A stretch of DNA of 64,000 nucleotides, from positions 2,232,001-2,296,000 of the forward strand of contig NZ_CP120683.1 in NCBI RefSeq assembly GCF_030506325.1, read 5' to 3'. The notes under the pieces were generated by a model. It worked only from the letters and a program-made list of their open reading frames with translations, searched no databases and was not told the DNA's origin. The position numbers and the translations under genes were made by a program. Within the stretch, counting starts at the first letter, position 1; every line of letters begins with the position of its first letter. Source of the stretch: Tunicatimonas pelagia. GTDB lineage: Bacteria; Bacteroidota; Bacteroidia; Cytophagales; Cyclobacteriaceae. Below are positions 9,459 to 17,497 of the stretch, piece by piece.

Positions 9459-9528
9459 AAAGGAGGGGCCATCTAAAATGTGGCCCGTCTCTTTTACTAC
9501 ACTACACAACCTAACCTATATCTTAAAT
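9459..9528. repeat. Triplicated hairpin-tail element, copy 2
   Basis: Stem GGGCC (9466-9470) with GGCCC (9482-9486), extended outward by GAG/CTC across a 2-base bulge. The same tail CTCTTTTACTACACTACACA-ACCTAACCTATATC follows from 9489. Its tail begins 91 bases after that of copy 1. Confidence 0.8.
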
Positions 9529-9553
9529 TTTCTTAGTTTGTTAGGAAGAAGGG

Positions 9554-9618
9554 TAAAGGAGGGGTCATCTAAAATGTGACCCACCTCTTTTACTACACTA
9601 CACAACCTAACCTATATC
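9554..9618. repeat. Triplicated hairpin-tail element, copy 3
   Basis: Stem GGGTC (9562-9566) with GACCC (9578-9582) in the same register as copy 2. The C-G pair 9469/9483 of copy 2 is replaced here by T-A 9565/9579, a compensatory change. The conserved tail starts at 9585, 96 bases after that of copy 2, and stops about 15 bases before the yfiR stop codon. Confidence 0.8.
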
Positions 9619-9632
9619 GTTTAATGCGTTGA

Positions 9633-10160
9633 TTAAATAAGAATTGCTAAACTCAGCAAGCTACTACTTGCCTGTAAGCCAGTCTTCTTTAATGCTAGCT
9701 GATTAATCTTGAATCGTAACTTAGAACCATCCACTACAAAGCTTACGGGTGCTCCCTCACTAGCCAAATCTTCTTCGGTAACAATCAATACGCCAGCATC
9801 ATTTATTTGTGATACCAGTGCAGCTAACTGCGATGAAGCCGACTTCGGCACGTAAACTATATTACACGCTTTCGCTTCGCTTGGCGAGCTGATGGTTTTT
9901 ACTGCAATCTCACTCTTATTCTTCAAATTACCCTGCAACTCATTGGCTATACTCTTCTCCTGAAGTACTCCTATCACATAGCCACCCGAGGCAGCCGGAA
10001 AATTTATATACTTAGTAAAGTTATAAAGATAAATTGCCTCTAACTTTCGGGTTGAGATCTGGGCGTTGACATGTAGGGAACATAACAACCCTACCGCCAA
10101 AAGCACCAAACTACTTATCTTCACTTGTCTCACTACGCTATTCCTTTTTGCTTTAGACAT
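9633..10160 (-). CDS. YfiR family periplasmic protein (DUF4154)
   Basis: YfiR-type proteins are periplasmic regulators, best known for repressing the diguanylate cyclase YfiN in Pseudomonas; many Bacteroidota copies have no known partner. I start at the ATG at 10160 rather than the TTG two codons earlier, giving 175 residues. A basic N-region and hydrophobic segment end in VNAQ (about residue 33), a signal peptide. Family blocks: KLEAIYLYNFTKYINFP, CNIVYVPKS, GVLIVTEEDLASEGAPVSFV and the C-terminal LRFKINQLALKKTGLQASS. No cyclase gene is next to it; the nearest signalling-type partner is the TonB receptor at 6151-8139. Confidence 0.88.
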   Translation of the reverse strand: MSKAKRNSVVRQVKISSLVLLAVGLLCSLHVNAQISTRKLEAIYLYNFTKYINFPAASGGYVIGVLQEKSIANELQGNLKNKSEIAVKTISSPSEAKACNIVYVPKSASSQLAALVSQINDAGVLIVTEEDLASEGAPVSFVVDGSKLRFKINQLALKKTGLQASSSLLSLAILI

Positions 10161-10171
10161 ATACAAATGTA

Positions 10172-10561
10172 TTAGCTAGCTTTATTAATAAGAATCGGGC
10201 TTTGGCGAAATACCTACATATGTAATTTTGATCTTAGTTCTTACATAAATTATGACTTTTGGTAGCGTATCTTTGATCAAAGTATTAATATTCAAACAAA
10301 GAAATGACTGTTATCAAAAGCCTATGACTTGTATTGGTTTAAACACAAGCTCTTTTCATTTGCTACATTTTCAATGGTTATTAAGATATCGACTGATAAA
10401 TTTCTGATATGGTAAATTATTTGCTATTATCTTTCGTTATTGAAAATAGTATGCTTGCATAACAAATTTTATAATTACTATATTTGCCAGAAGCGGTCTT
10501 GGGAAATTCGCATGTAGTAAAGAGAGAGGTATTATGAAAGAAATGAAGAAAAATTACCTAA
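10172..10561. other. AT-rich non-coding stretch
   Basis: Upstream region of yfiR and downstream region of tRNA-Phe. No ORF of coding character. A 10-bp palindrome TACATATGTA lies at 10215-10224, about 55 bases from the yfiR start, and a TACATTTG element at 10164-10171 is almost on the start codon. Nothing else stands out. Confidence 0.45.
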
Positions 10562-10598
10562 AAACAAAAAAAGCCTTCCTGCGAAAAGCAGAAAGGCT
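10562..10598 (-). terminator. Rho-independent terminator of tRNA-Phe
   Basis: Arms AGCCTTCCTGC (10572-10582) and GCAGAAAGGCT (10588-10598) pair over 11 positions with one mismatch around a 5-base loop. On the minus strand a T-rich run (TTTTTTTGTTTT) follows. It starts 10 bases after the tRNA 3' end. Confidence 0.85.
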
Positions 10599-10607
10599 CA
10601 GAAGAAA

Positions 10608-10680
10608 TGGTGATGAGTGGGCTCGAACCACCGACTCACGGATTTTCAGTCCGATGCTCTACCAGCTGAGCTACATCACC
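10608..10680 (-). tRNA. tRNA-Phe (anticodon GAA)
   Basis: A 73-base cloverleaf: acceptor GGTGATG with CATCACC and discriminator A; D-stem GCTC/GAGC; anticodon loop CTGAAAA with GAA; T-arm GGTGG-TTCGAGC-CCACT. There is a T-T mismatch at 27-43 and a G-T pair at the base of the T-stem. The 3' CCA is not encoded, so it must be added by CCA transferase. The gene stands alone with its own promoter and terminator. Confidence 0.97.
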
Positions 10681-10691
10681 GTAACGGGCTA

Positions 10692-10721
10692 CAAAACTAG
10701 ATAAAATTCTGAATGCTGCAA
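10692..10721 (-). promoter_or_regulatory. Promoter of tRNA-Phe
   Basis: On the minus strand TTG (10721-10719), a 19-base spacer and TAGTTTTG (10699-10692) match the Bacteroidota primary-sigma consensus TTG-N19-TAnnTTTG. The -7 element ends 11 bases before the mature tRNA 5' end. This is the clearest promoter in the window. Confidence 0.65.
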
Positions 10722-10745
10722 AAAATTTAACGAAAGTTATATACT

Positions 10746-12113
10746 ATGATAGCTTATCTCGGACAAATTGCATTTATCGTAATAGTAGGAATTGCTTCAG
10801 TTATTCTGACCAAGCGGATTCGGCGAATTCGGCAAAATATTTTGCTGGGTAAAGACACTGATAGAGATGACCAACCCTCAGCCCGTTGGCGTACTATGTT
10901 ACTGGTGGCCTTTGGTCAGCAGAAAATGTTTAAGCGAATTATTCCCGCTTTCTTTCATTTCCTTATATACGTAGGCTTTATCGTCATCAATCTGGAAGTG
11001 CTAGAATTTGTAATAGATGGCTTGCTGGGAACCCATCGCTTATTTATGCCCTACTTGGGCGATGTGTACTTGGTAGCTATGAATATTTTCGAAACATTGG
11101 CGGTGCTGGTCGTTCTGGCCTGCGTAGTGTTTTTGTGGCGAAGAAATGTGCAGAAGGTACGGCGTTTCCATGCCCAGGAAATGACTAAGTGGCCCAAATT
11201 AGATGGTAACTTAATATTGGTTATTGAGATTATTTTGATGTTTGCCATCTTAACCATGAATGCTACCGACCAGCTGTTACAAACCCGCCCTGATAGTGGC
11301 TACGCAACTACCGGAACACTATTCTTCAGTTCGCTGCTAATGCCGTTGTTTGCCGGGCTAGATACTAGCACATTAATATTCGTTGAACGCTTTGCTTGGT
11401 GGTTCCACATTATTGGCATTCTAGCCTTCGCCGTTTACGTTACCTACTCAAAGCACCTGCACATCTTTCTGGCTTTTCCGAACACCTACTATTCGCGACT
11501 GGTACCCAAGGGGCAAATGGACAACATGCCTGCGGTTACTAAAGAAGTACAAATTATGCTGGGTACTCAACCTGAGAACGGAGAAAGCGATACTGAAGAA
11601 GAGGTAGGCCGGTTTGGAGCAAAAGATGTGAACGATTTGATGTGGACCGACTTAATGGGAGCCTACGCCTGCTCAGAATGCGGTCGGTGTACGTCGGAGT
11701 GCCCAGCCAATCAAACCGGAAAAAAACTATCGCCTCGCAAGATAATGATGGATACTCGCGATCGGTTAGAGGATGTGGGTAAGCAGCTTGATAAAGGAGA
11801 AAACGGATTAGAGGACGGCAAATCTTTACTTGATGATTACATCAGCCGGGAGGAACTCAATGCCTGTACCACTTGCAATGCTTGCGTAGAGGCTTGTCCT
11901 ATCAATATCAACCCGCTATCTATTATTCTGCAAATGCGACGCTATGTAGCCATGGAAGAAGCACAGTCTCCGGCTTCCTGGAATGCAATGTTTTCTAACA
12001 TTGAAAATAACTTTGCTCCTTGGAAGTTCGCTCCCACCGATCGGTTCAACTGGGCGGATGAATTAGTTACAGAAAACCGGAAAGCGGAGACCGAAGACCG
12101 GACTAATGACTAA
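10746..12113 (+). CDS. Membrane-anchored 4Fe-4S oxidoreductase subunit, HdrDE/NarI-like
   Basis: 455-residue membrane iron-sulfur protein. About the first 240 residues hold several transmembrane helices (around 1-22, 65-90, 105-130, 155-172, 195-235) with His residues near helix ends, like the NarI/HdrE quinone-side cytochrome b domain. The C-terminal part has two 4Fe-4S motifs, C309-x2-C-x2-C-x3-C319P and C374-x2-C-x2-C-x3-C384P. It forms a two-gene unit with the CCG-domain protein 31 bases downstream. The pair probably passes electrons between a soluble donor and menaquinone; donor and acceptor are not identifiable here. Confidence 0.85.
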   Translation: MIAYLGQIAFIVIVGIASVILTKRIRRIRQNILLGKDTDRDDQPSARWRTMLLVAFGQQKMFKRIIPAFFHFLIYVGFIVINLEVLEFVIDGLLGTHRLFMPYLGDVYLVAMNIFETLAVLVVLACVVFLWRRNVQKVRRFHAQEMTKWPKLDGNLILVIEIILMFAILTMNATDQLLQTRPDSGYATTGTLFFSSLLMPLFAGLDTSTLIFVERFAWWFHIIGILAFAVYVTYSKHLHIFLAFPNTYYSRLVPKGQMDNMPAVTKEVQIMLGTQPENGESDTEEEVGRFGAKDVNDLMWTDLMGAYACSECGRCTSECPANQTGKKLSPRKIMMDTRDRLEDVGKQLDKGENGLEDGKSLLDDYISREELNACTTCNACVEACPININPLSIILQMRRYVAMEEAQSPASWNAMFSNIENNFAPWKFAPTDRFNWADELVTENRKAETEDRTND

Positions 12114-12144
12114 TAACTATTTAATAATCAGCAATTAAGCAATT

Positions 12145-12939
12145 ATGAATAAAGAAGTAAGAGTACCAACAATGGCCGATCTGGTAGCACAGGGCGAAAC
12201 TCCGGAAATATTGTTTTGGGTGGGCTGTGCTGGCTCTTTTGATGATCGGTACAAACGAGTGACTAAAGCATTTGTGAAAATTCTGAATGCAGTAGGCACT
12301 AAGTTCGCAGTGCTGGGTACGGAAGAGGCTTGTACGGGTGACCCGGCACGACGAGCCGGAAATGAATTTCTGTTTCAGATGCAAGCGGCCGCTAACATTG
12401 AGGTGCTAAATGGCTACGAGATAAAAAAAATAGTGACGGCTTGCCCCCACTGCTTCAATACCATTAAAAACGAGTATCCCGAATTGGGTGGAAACTACGA
12501 AGTAATTCATCACTCTACTCTTCTTCAACAATTGATTAACGATGGTAAAATCACGATGAAGGGGGGAGGAAGCTTTAAGGGGCGCAAGATCACGTATCAC
12601 GATTCTTGCTATCTGGGCCGGGCTAACAATATTTACGAAGCTCCCCGCGAAGTGCTGGAAGCGTTGGATGCCGATTTAATAGAGATGAAACGTTGCCGAA
12701 CCAAAGGGCTTTGCTGCGGGGCGGGTGGTGCTCAAATGTTTAAGGATGCTGAACCTGGCAATAAAGAAGTGAATATTGACCGAACCGAAGAAGCACTAGC
12801 TACTGGAGCCAAAACTATCGCCGTAGCTTGCCCCTTCTGCATGACCATGATGAGCGACGGAGTAAAGAATAAAGAAAAAGAAAGCGAAGTGGCCGTAAAA
12901 GACCTTGCCGAGTTGATTGCTGAAAATAATCAGCTATAA
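12145..12939 (+). CDS. CCG-domain Fe-S protein, HdrB/GlpC-like
   Basis: 264 residues with two cysteine-rich CCG domains. The first has C28, C63 and the pair C100-x2-C103 (ACPHCFN). The second has C155 (HDSCYLGR), CC at 190-191 (GLCCGAGG) and C229-x2-C232 (ACPFCMT). These motifs bind noncubane Fe-S clusters in HdrB, GlpC and LutA relatives. The protein lacks its own membrane anchor, so it likely docks on the product of 10746-12113. It is a candidate oxidoreductase subunit linked to the quinone pool; a role in lactate, acyl-CoA or thiol metabolism is possible and cannot be decided here. Confidence 0.87.
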   Translation: MNKEVRVPTMADLVAQGETPEILFWVGCAGSFDDRYKRVTKAFVKILNAVGTKFAVLGTEEACTGDPARRAGNEFLFQMQAAANIEVLNGYEIKKIVTACPHCFNTIKNEYPELGGNYEVIHHSTLLQQLINDGKITMKGGGSFKGRKITYHDSCYLGRANNIYEAPREVLEALDADLIEMKRCRTKGLCCGAGGAQMFKDAEPGNKEVNIDRTEEALATGAKTIAVACPFCMTMMSDGVKNKEKESEVAVKDLAELIAENNQL

Positions 12940-12961
12940 ACTAACGAAACTCCTTTACCGC

Positions 12962-13759
12962 TCAGTGGAATAGGGTGCTGAGTAGCGGACGAGCATCGGT
13001 TGCTTCCCAGAAAATAAATCCAGTAACTCCAACATAGATCATGGCAAATAGCCACGTCCATACACGGGAGTTTTGCCAGTTTTGTTGCTCAGTTTTGTAA
13101 GCAAAAAGCGGAATAATCTGTAGGCTATGGATACCAATAAAATGAGCGATTCGTAAATCGCCACCTTCGGTACTCCAGTTTACAAAAGGTAGTCCTGACC
13201 CGCCGTCAGCCACACCAACACTATGCGAAACCTGTCCAACCATCATTCCGCCTACCGCACTGGCAAACAGAAATAGTAGCAAGGCTAAGCGAATAGCTAA
13301 CAGATAGGTAGGTGACAGCTTAATTTTCCCCACAAAAAACAACATCGTCATCCAGGTGAAAAGTAGCGTATTGGTTACAATGGCAACTCCCATTGTGTAG
13401 TAAATTTTCGCGTCCAGCATTGTCGCGCCATTAAAATGGGATTGCACTCCCCGCGCTGCCTGGAATACTATGCAAACAATCTCAATAACCATAGTAGCTG
13501 CGATTCCCCAAGCAATAATGCGAACCGAGCGAGGGTAAGCCGACAGATATTCTAGAAACCAGCCCACTGTCCACAAATAAATGACAATAGACAAGGCAAA
13601 CTTCATCGGCTTAATCCAAACATTAATGCCCATAACCGTACGTTCGTCAATAAAAAACAGTGAGAGCAGAACAAGAAATAGTACCGCATGTGTGAAGCCT
13701 ACGTAGGCTAGCATTCGATTTCGCCGAATTAGCTCCTGATAAAATTTAAGCCAGTTCAT
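12962..13759 (-). CDS. Conserved multi-spanning membrane protein
   Basis: Function not recognised. The 265 residues contain about seven hydrophobic helices (around 15-37, 48-68, 78-102, 121-147, 155-175, 207-222 and 236-252). Conserved-looking polar residues lie inside the membrane part (INVWIKPMKFALS, HFIGIHSLQIIPLFAYK), the last including two His residues that could bind a cofactor. Its start overlaps the end of the ABA4-like gene by 14 bases, which suggests translational coupling and a shared task. Confidence 0.7.
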   Translation of the reverse strand: MNWLKFYQELIRRNRMLAYVGFTHAVLFLVLLSLFFIDERTVMGINVWIKPMKFALSIVIYLWTVGWFLEYLSAYPRSVRIIAWGIAATMVIEIVCIVFQAARGVQSHFNGATMLDAKIYYTMGVAIVTNTLLFTWMTMLFFVGKIKLSPTYLLAIRLALLLFLFASAVGGMMVGQVSHSVGVADGGSGLPFVNWSTEGGDLRIAHFIGIHSLQIIPLFAYKTEQQNWQNSRVWTWLFAMIYVGVTGFIFWEATDARPLLSTLFH

Positions 13760-14177
13760 GCGACAATCGTTTAGTATAAATAGTTCGGAGAATCAGATAG
13801 AGCAGCAGGCCAATAGGTCCTAATAAGAATGTAAACAGCAAACAGGGAATAATCAGCCAACGCGATATTCCTAACTTTTGAGCATTTTCCACCTCCCAAC
13901 TGCCTACAAAAAGATCAAAAGCCAAGTAATGCACCCAACCCGCCAACAGTGACCAGGGATTCTCAAAAAGTTGGCTCACTTCGGCTAGCGAACCAAAGCC
14001 ACCTTCTGAATCACCGAGGTGAGTAATAATTAGAATAGTGTACAAAGCGGAAAGCAGAAGCACTACTCCGAGGCGAACCAGCGTAAGAGTATATTTCCAG
14101 CGGAAAGCCACGATTAGCAGAACCCAGCCGATAAGCACAAAGGTGTTAGCAAAAGAAAAGATGGTTTCGGGTTGCAT
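13746..14177 (-). CDS. ABA4-like family protein (DUF4281)
   Basis: 143-residue membrane protein with about four helices. The blocks HYLAFDLFVGSWEVENAQKLGI and LLGPIGLLLYLILR match the ABA4-like family. In plants ABA4 is needed for neoxanthin formation; bacterial relatives have no proven reaction, so a carotenoid role here is only a guess, and no carotenoid gene is in the window. It overlaps the next membrane-protein gene by 14 bases. Confidence 0.75.
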   Translation of the reverse strand: MQPETIFSFANTFVLIGWVLLIVAFRWKYTLTLVRLGVVLLLSALYTILIITHLGDSEGGFGSLAEVSQLFENPWSLLAGWVHYLAFDLFVGSWEVENAQKLGISRWLIIPCLLFTFLLGPIGLLLYLILRTIYTKRLSHELA

Positions 14178-14187
14178 GATTACAATT

Positions 14188-14217
14188 GAGAGTGAATAAT
14201 GAAAAATTGATAATGAG
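14188..14217. repeat. Copy of an AT-rich dispersed repeat
   Basis: Bases 14190-14212 match the minus strand of 59741-59763 at 22 of 23 positions (GAGTGAATAATG followed by A/G-AAATTGATA). It lies in the gap between the ABA4-like gene and the glycoside hydrolase gene. Confidence 0.55.
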
Positions 14218-14325
14218 TAAAGCTCAGCTTAGAATTTTCTGTACTGAAGGCACAAAAGGAAAGTGAAAAATCGTAGGCAGTCGGCCAATGAGTAAGGTAA
14301 ACCGTAAAATAATCAAGATGAACGA

Positions 14326-15834
14326 TTAGCGAGCGGATCGAGTGATACGTAGTGCCACCATATGTTCAAATTCAGGTAATTCAAATTGGATGGTTTCACC
14401 GCTACCAGAAATATTTCCCGTATCAATAGCTTCTCCCGTAAAAGGAGAGATAAACTCATAGGTGAAATTTCCCTGAGGCAAATTTAGTTTCACCCAATCC
14501 GTAGCTTGACCCGTGAAGAAGATAGCGTACTGCTGACCCGCTTCAGCTAAACACTGAGTCTCTAGCCCGGGAGAATGAACGACCGTAGAAAAGTCAGGGC
14601 TCATACGAATATAGTCCAGTGACTCCACAAACTCATGCAAGTAGACTAGTTGTTGACGCAAGGTAGTACTACCGCCACCCGGAGCATCGTTACTTCCTTT
14701 CCCGTCTTCGTGCCCCACGTAAAACGAATAATCAAGATTGTTAAATACACTACCACCCGCTACAATAAACTGCCAAGCCTGACGCAGATAGGTGGTATCT
14801 GAACTCCCCGCAAACCCAGATTCATCGAAGCTGATAGGTCGATCCCAGGCGTAGTTCATCCAAACGGCTTCGGGCCAAGCGTAGTGGAAGTTGAGAATAT
14901 TCACGCCATCTTGTACTTCTTCTAAAGAGTGACGGAAGTTGCAGTAATTCTGAGCAATGAGGTGCTTACTAGTTAACTCTTTTTCAGTGGCTACAATTTG
15001 ATCAACCATGATCTGCTGCCACTCGAGCGACGCTTCAGAAGCAGTATGCGCCCACTTAGCCCAGGTTAATTCTTTGGGGTCTAAAGTTTTGAGTGTCCGC
15101 AGAGCATCTTGCGGATCGTCTGACCAAGGTTCATTCTGAATTTCGTAGAAAATATTGTTGAACGAATTAAGCTCAGTAACAATCTTTGCAACCAGTTTTT
15201 TCTGATAATCAGTCAGCGAGCCATTCGCCAGCGTATTAGACTTCTTTCGATCTATTTTGGGAACACCGTTTATGTTGTTACCGGAGTTGAACGGATTTCG
15301 TTCCCAAGATTCATCCGCATAGGTTGAGCAAAAGAAGGTTACTTCTACGATGATATCTCGCTGATCAGCCTCGCGAATGAAACCCGTCAATCTCTCAAAA
15401 TACTCCGGATTCCATTCATCCAGGTCAAATTTCTTTTCCCCTTGGTACAGCCCTTCTTCATCAGTACGTTTCCAGGGAGCAACAAAACGATTTACTGCGG
15501 GAGCCAGCGTATTATTTCCAATATTAAAGCTACCAGGAATTTCTACGTAAGAACCTACGAAAATTCGGGTGTAGTTCATTCTTTCCTGTTGCATTGTCTC
15601 CAGATAGGCTCGATAATCAAAGTCCAGATTAAGTACCGCCCCATAGTGTTCACCGGAAGTAATTAGCAACGTGGGTTCATCTTGATAGATGAAGTAGTGA
15701 GGATTATCTGGGTGTAACGCAATGGGTTGAACAGCACTCGTTTGAGCCACACCTGACTGAGCCATAACTGATTGAATTACAAATACACTGAATGAAATAA
15801 GTGATAGCGCAACAATACGCGAAGAAGAAAACAT
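14326..15834 (-). CDS. Secreted glycoside hydrolase (clan GH-A-like) with C-terminal beta domain
   Basis: 502 residues with a signal peptide (about 1-25, ending VMAQ). The central region reads as a (beta/alpha)8 glycosidase: YEIQNEPW around N234-E235 supplies the expected acid/base Glu, and PISFDESGF around E338 the expected nucleophile. The C-terminal 90 residues (YAIFFTGQ ... ISPFTGEAID) resemble the small beta domain often called the putative collagen-binding domain, common in GH140/DUF4038-type enzymes. It therefore probably cleaves a plant or algal side-chain sugar, but the substrate is not fixed. It sits 35 bases after aroC and is far from the SusCD loci, so no PUL link is evident. Confidence 0.78.
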   Translation of the reverse strand: MFSSSRIVALSLISFSVFVIQSVMAQSGVAQTSAVQPIALHPDNPHYFIYQDEPTLLITSGEHYGAVLNLDFDYRAYLETMQQERMNYTRIFVGSYVEIPGSFNIGNNTLAPAVNRFVAPWKRTDEEGLYQGEKKFDLDEWNPEYFERLTGFIREADQRDIIVEVTFFCSTYADESWERNPFNSGNNINGVPKIDRKKSNTLANGSLTDYQKKLVAKIVTELNSFNNIFYEIQNEPWSDDPQDALRTLKTLDPKELTWAKWAHTASEASLEWQQIMVDQIVATEKELTSKHLIAQNYCNFRHSLEEVQDGVNILNFHYAWPEAVWMNYAWDRPISFDESGFAGSSDTTYLRQAWQFIVAGGSVFNNLDYSFYVGHEDGKGSNDAPGGGSTTLRQQLVYLHEFVESLDYIRMSPDFSTVVHSPGLETQCLAEAGQQYAIFFTGQATDWVKLNLPQGNFTYEFISPFTGEAIDTGNISGSGETIQFELPEFEHMVALRITRSAR

Positions 15835-15869
15835 GTTAGGTTATTGAAGTTAGTGTAGCAGAATATATG

Positions 15870-16949
15870 TTATTCTAATTTAGTAGTGACGTTTCGTAAA
15901 TACATATCGGTAATTACTAGTGCCGCCATCGCTTCCACAATTGGAACCGCTCGAGGCACCACGCAAGGGTCATGACGACCTTTTCCCGAAACGGTTACCG
16001 TCTCACCGGCTTCATTCACACTATCCTGATCCTGCATAATTGTCGCTACCGGTTTGAAAGCCACCCGGAAATAAATATCCTCGCCGTTAGAAATACCTCC
16101 TTGTACGCCACCGGAGTGATTCGTTTTAGTCCGTATGGCTCTTCCATCGTTATATATCTCATCATTGTGCTGCGAACCACGTAGAGTAACTCCGTCAAAA
16201 CCGCTGCCGTACTCGAACCCCTTAACCGCATTAATACTTAGCATCGCTTTTCCCAGCTCAGCGTGCAGCTTATCAAATACCGGCTCGCCTACCCCCGCTG
16301 GAACTCCGGTGATGACTGCACTCACTACTCCGCCAATTGTATCGCGGTCTTTACGAATATGGTCGATTAGATCAATCATCCGCTCAGCCGTTTCTAAATC
16401 GGGACAGCGCACTGGGGTAGCTTCGGTTTGAGAAAAATCTAGGGATTCGTAAGGCTTTTCCAGTCGTAAATCGCCTACTTGAGAAACGTAGGCTTGCACG
16501 TCAATACCTTTATGCTTTAGAAAGAGTTTGGCAACGGCTCCGGCAGCTACTCGGGCGGCAGTTTCCCGAGCCGAGCTACGGCCACCGCCCCGGTAGTCTC
16601 GCACTCCGTATTTAGCGTGGTAGGTATAATCCGCGTGAGAGGGACGGAATTTGTCGGCAATGTGCGAATAATCTTTGCTCCGCTGATCTTCGTTGGGAAT
16701 ATAAATGGCTAAGGATGTTCCAGTCGTTTTCCCTTCAAACACGCCTGACAAAATCTGAAAGGTATCGCTCTCCTGGCGTTGGGTGGTAATTTTTGATTGT
16801 CCGGGCTTTCGCCGCCCCAACTCCTGCTGAATGAAATCTTCGTCTACCGGGAGTCCTGCTGGGCACCCGTCAATCACTACTCCAATGCCCTTCCCGTGCG
16901 ATTCGCCGAAGGTGCTGATCTTAAACAACGTTCCGTAAGTATTGCTCAT
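15870..16949 (-). CDS. aroC: Chorismate synthase
   Basis: Converts 5-enolpyruvylshikimate 3-phosphate to chorismate, the last shikimate-pathway step; needs reduced FMN. The 359-residue protein starts [19 protein letters not shown] with the conserved His18, and has the family segment [20 protein letters not shown] and the C-terminal [18 protein letters not shown]. Length is normal. It follows the truncated PIN ORF by 18 bases. No other aro genes are nearby. Confidence 0.97.
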   Translation of the reverse strand: MSNTYGTLFKISTFGESHGKGIGVVIDGCPAGLPVDEDFIQQELGRRKPGQSKITTQRQESDTFQILSGVFEGKTTGTSLAIYIPNEDQRSKDYSHIADKFRPSHADYTYHAKYGVRDYRGGGRSSARETAARVAAGAVAKLFLKHKGIDVQAYVSQVGDLRLEKPYESLDFSQTEATPVRCPDLETAERMIDLIDHIRKDRDTIGGVVSAVITGVPAGVGEPVFDKLHAELGKAMLSINAVKGFEYGSGFDGVTLRGSQHNDEIYNDGRAIRTKTNHSGGVQGGISNGEDIYFRVAFKPVATIMQDQDSVNEAGETVTVSGKGRHDPCVVPRAVPIVEAMAALVITDMYLRNVTTKLE

Positions 16950-16967
16950 TTTCTTATTCCAAAATTT

Positions 16968-17162
16968 CTATCTGTCTCCTTTGGCATGTATCAGCAAAAT
17001 CCCCTGAATTGAAAGTGGCCAAGGAATCAATATGTTCTCATCGCGGATCAATTCAATAATTTCGTTTGCATTACCATGATGCTGGTCTTTTGAGTCATAC
17101 AAGGCTATCCAAAACCCAGTGTCTACTAGCACACTTTTACGCACCGCTATCTTCTTGAGCAC
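16968..17162 (-). pseudogene. Truncated PIN-domain toxin-like ORF
   Basis: GTG-started ORF of 64 codons. Residues 9-48 (VLVDTGFWIALYDSKDQHHG ... ILIPWP) are a clear PIN-domain N-terminus with the first catalytic Asp in VDTGFW. Intact PIN ribonucleases are about 130-150 residues and need three further acidic residues, which are absent. After IPWP the sequence becomes LSIQGILLIHAKGDR and stops 18 bases before aroC, as if a deletion removed about 80 codons. It overlaps the upstream start-less ORF by 26 bases in another frame, as paired genes do. Probably inactive. Confidence 0.7.
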
Positions 17163-17472
17163 GCTCTATACTAGAAGCATACCCCTCCCAAGGAGCGCGC
17201 TTCCTACCACCTACGATAAATTTTCCTTTATTCAGCTTACCATCCCGCCAAATAAGATACATCCGGTCGCCTTTTTTAAATTGAACACTATCAGTGAGCT
17301 GACTAGTAATATCCTCTACGAAATCACCCTCAATTTCAAGCTTGAATACTGCTAGCGCGCTTCCGCATTCTTTCGCCTGATGCTCGTCTAGCCACTGGTA
17401 CAGACCTTCGTAATCACCCTTCAGGCCGAGATCATAAGAAAGCCAGAATGTTTTTACGTTATTTTTTATGAT
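17137..17472 (-). pseudogene. 111-codon ORF without a canonical start, partner of the PIN remnant
   Basis: An open frame from just after a TAG at 17478-17476 to a TAA at 17139-17137 translates as I-I-K-N-N-V-K-T-F-W-L-S-Y-D-L-G, continues with KGDYEGLYQWLDEHQAKECG, and ends KGKFIVGGRKRAPWEGYASS. It is plainly protein-like, yet no ATG, GTG or TTG occurs before the Met at about codon 72. The first codons are ATC and ATA, where a start would be expected. Either it uses a rare start or the start codon has mutated. Its overlap with the PIN remnant suggests an antitoxin-like or accessory partner; the function is unknown. Confidence 0.55.
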
Positions 17473-17497
17473 GGCCTAATTAATTGTTTTATGATTT

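Noticed and set aside
9371-9618. CRISPR array
   Set aside because: Only three copies, spacing 91-96 bases, repeat unit longer than CRISPR repeats, the between-copy sequence is partly similar, and no cas genes are nearby.
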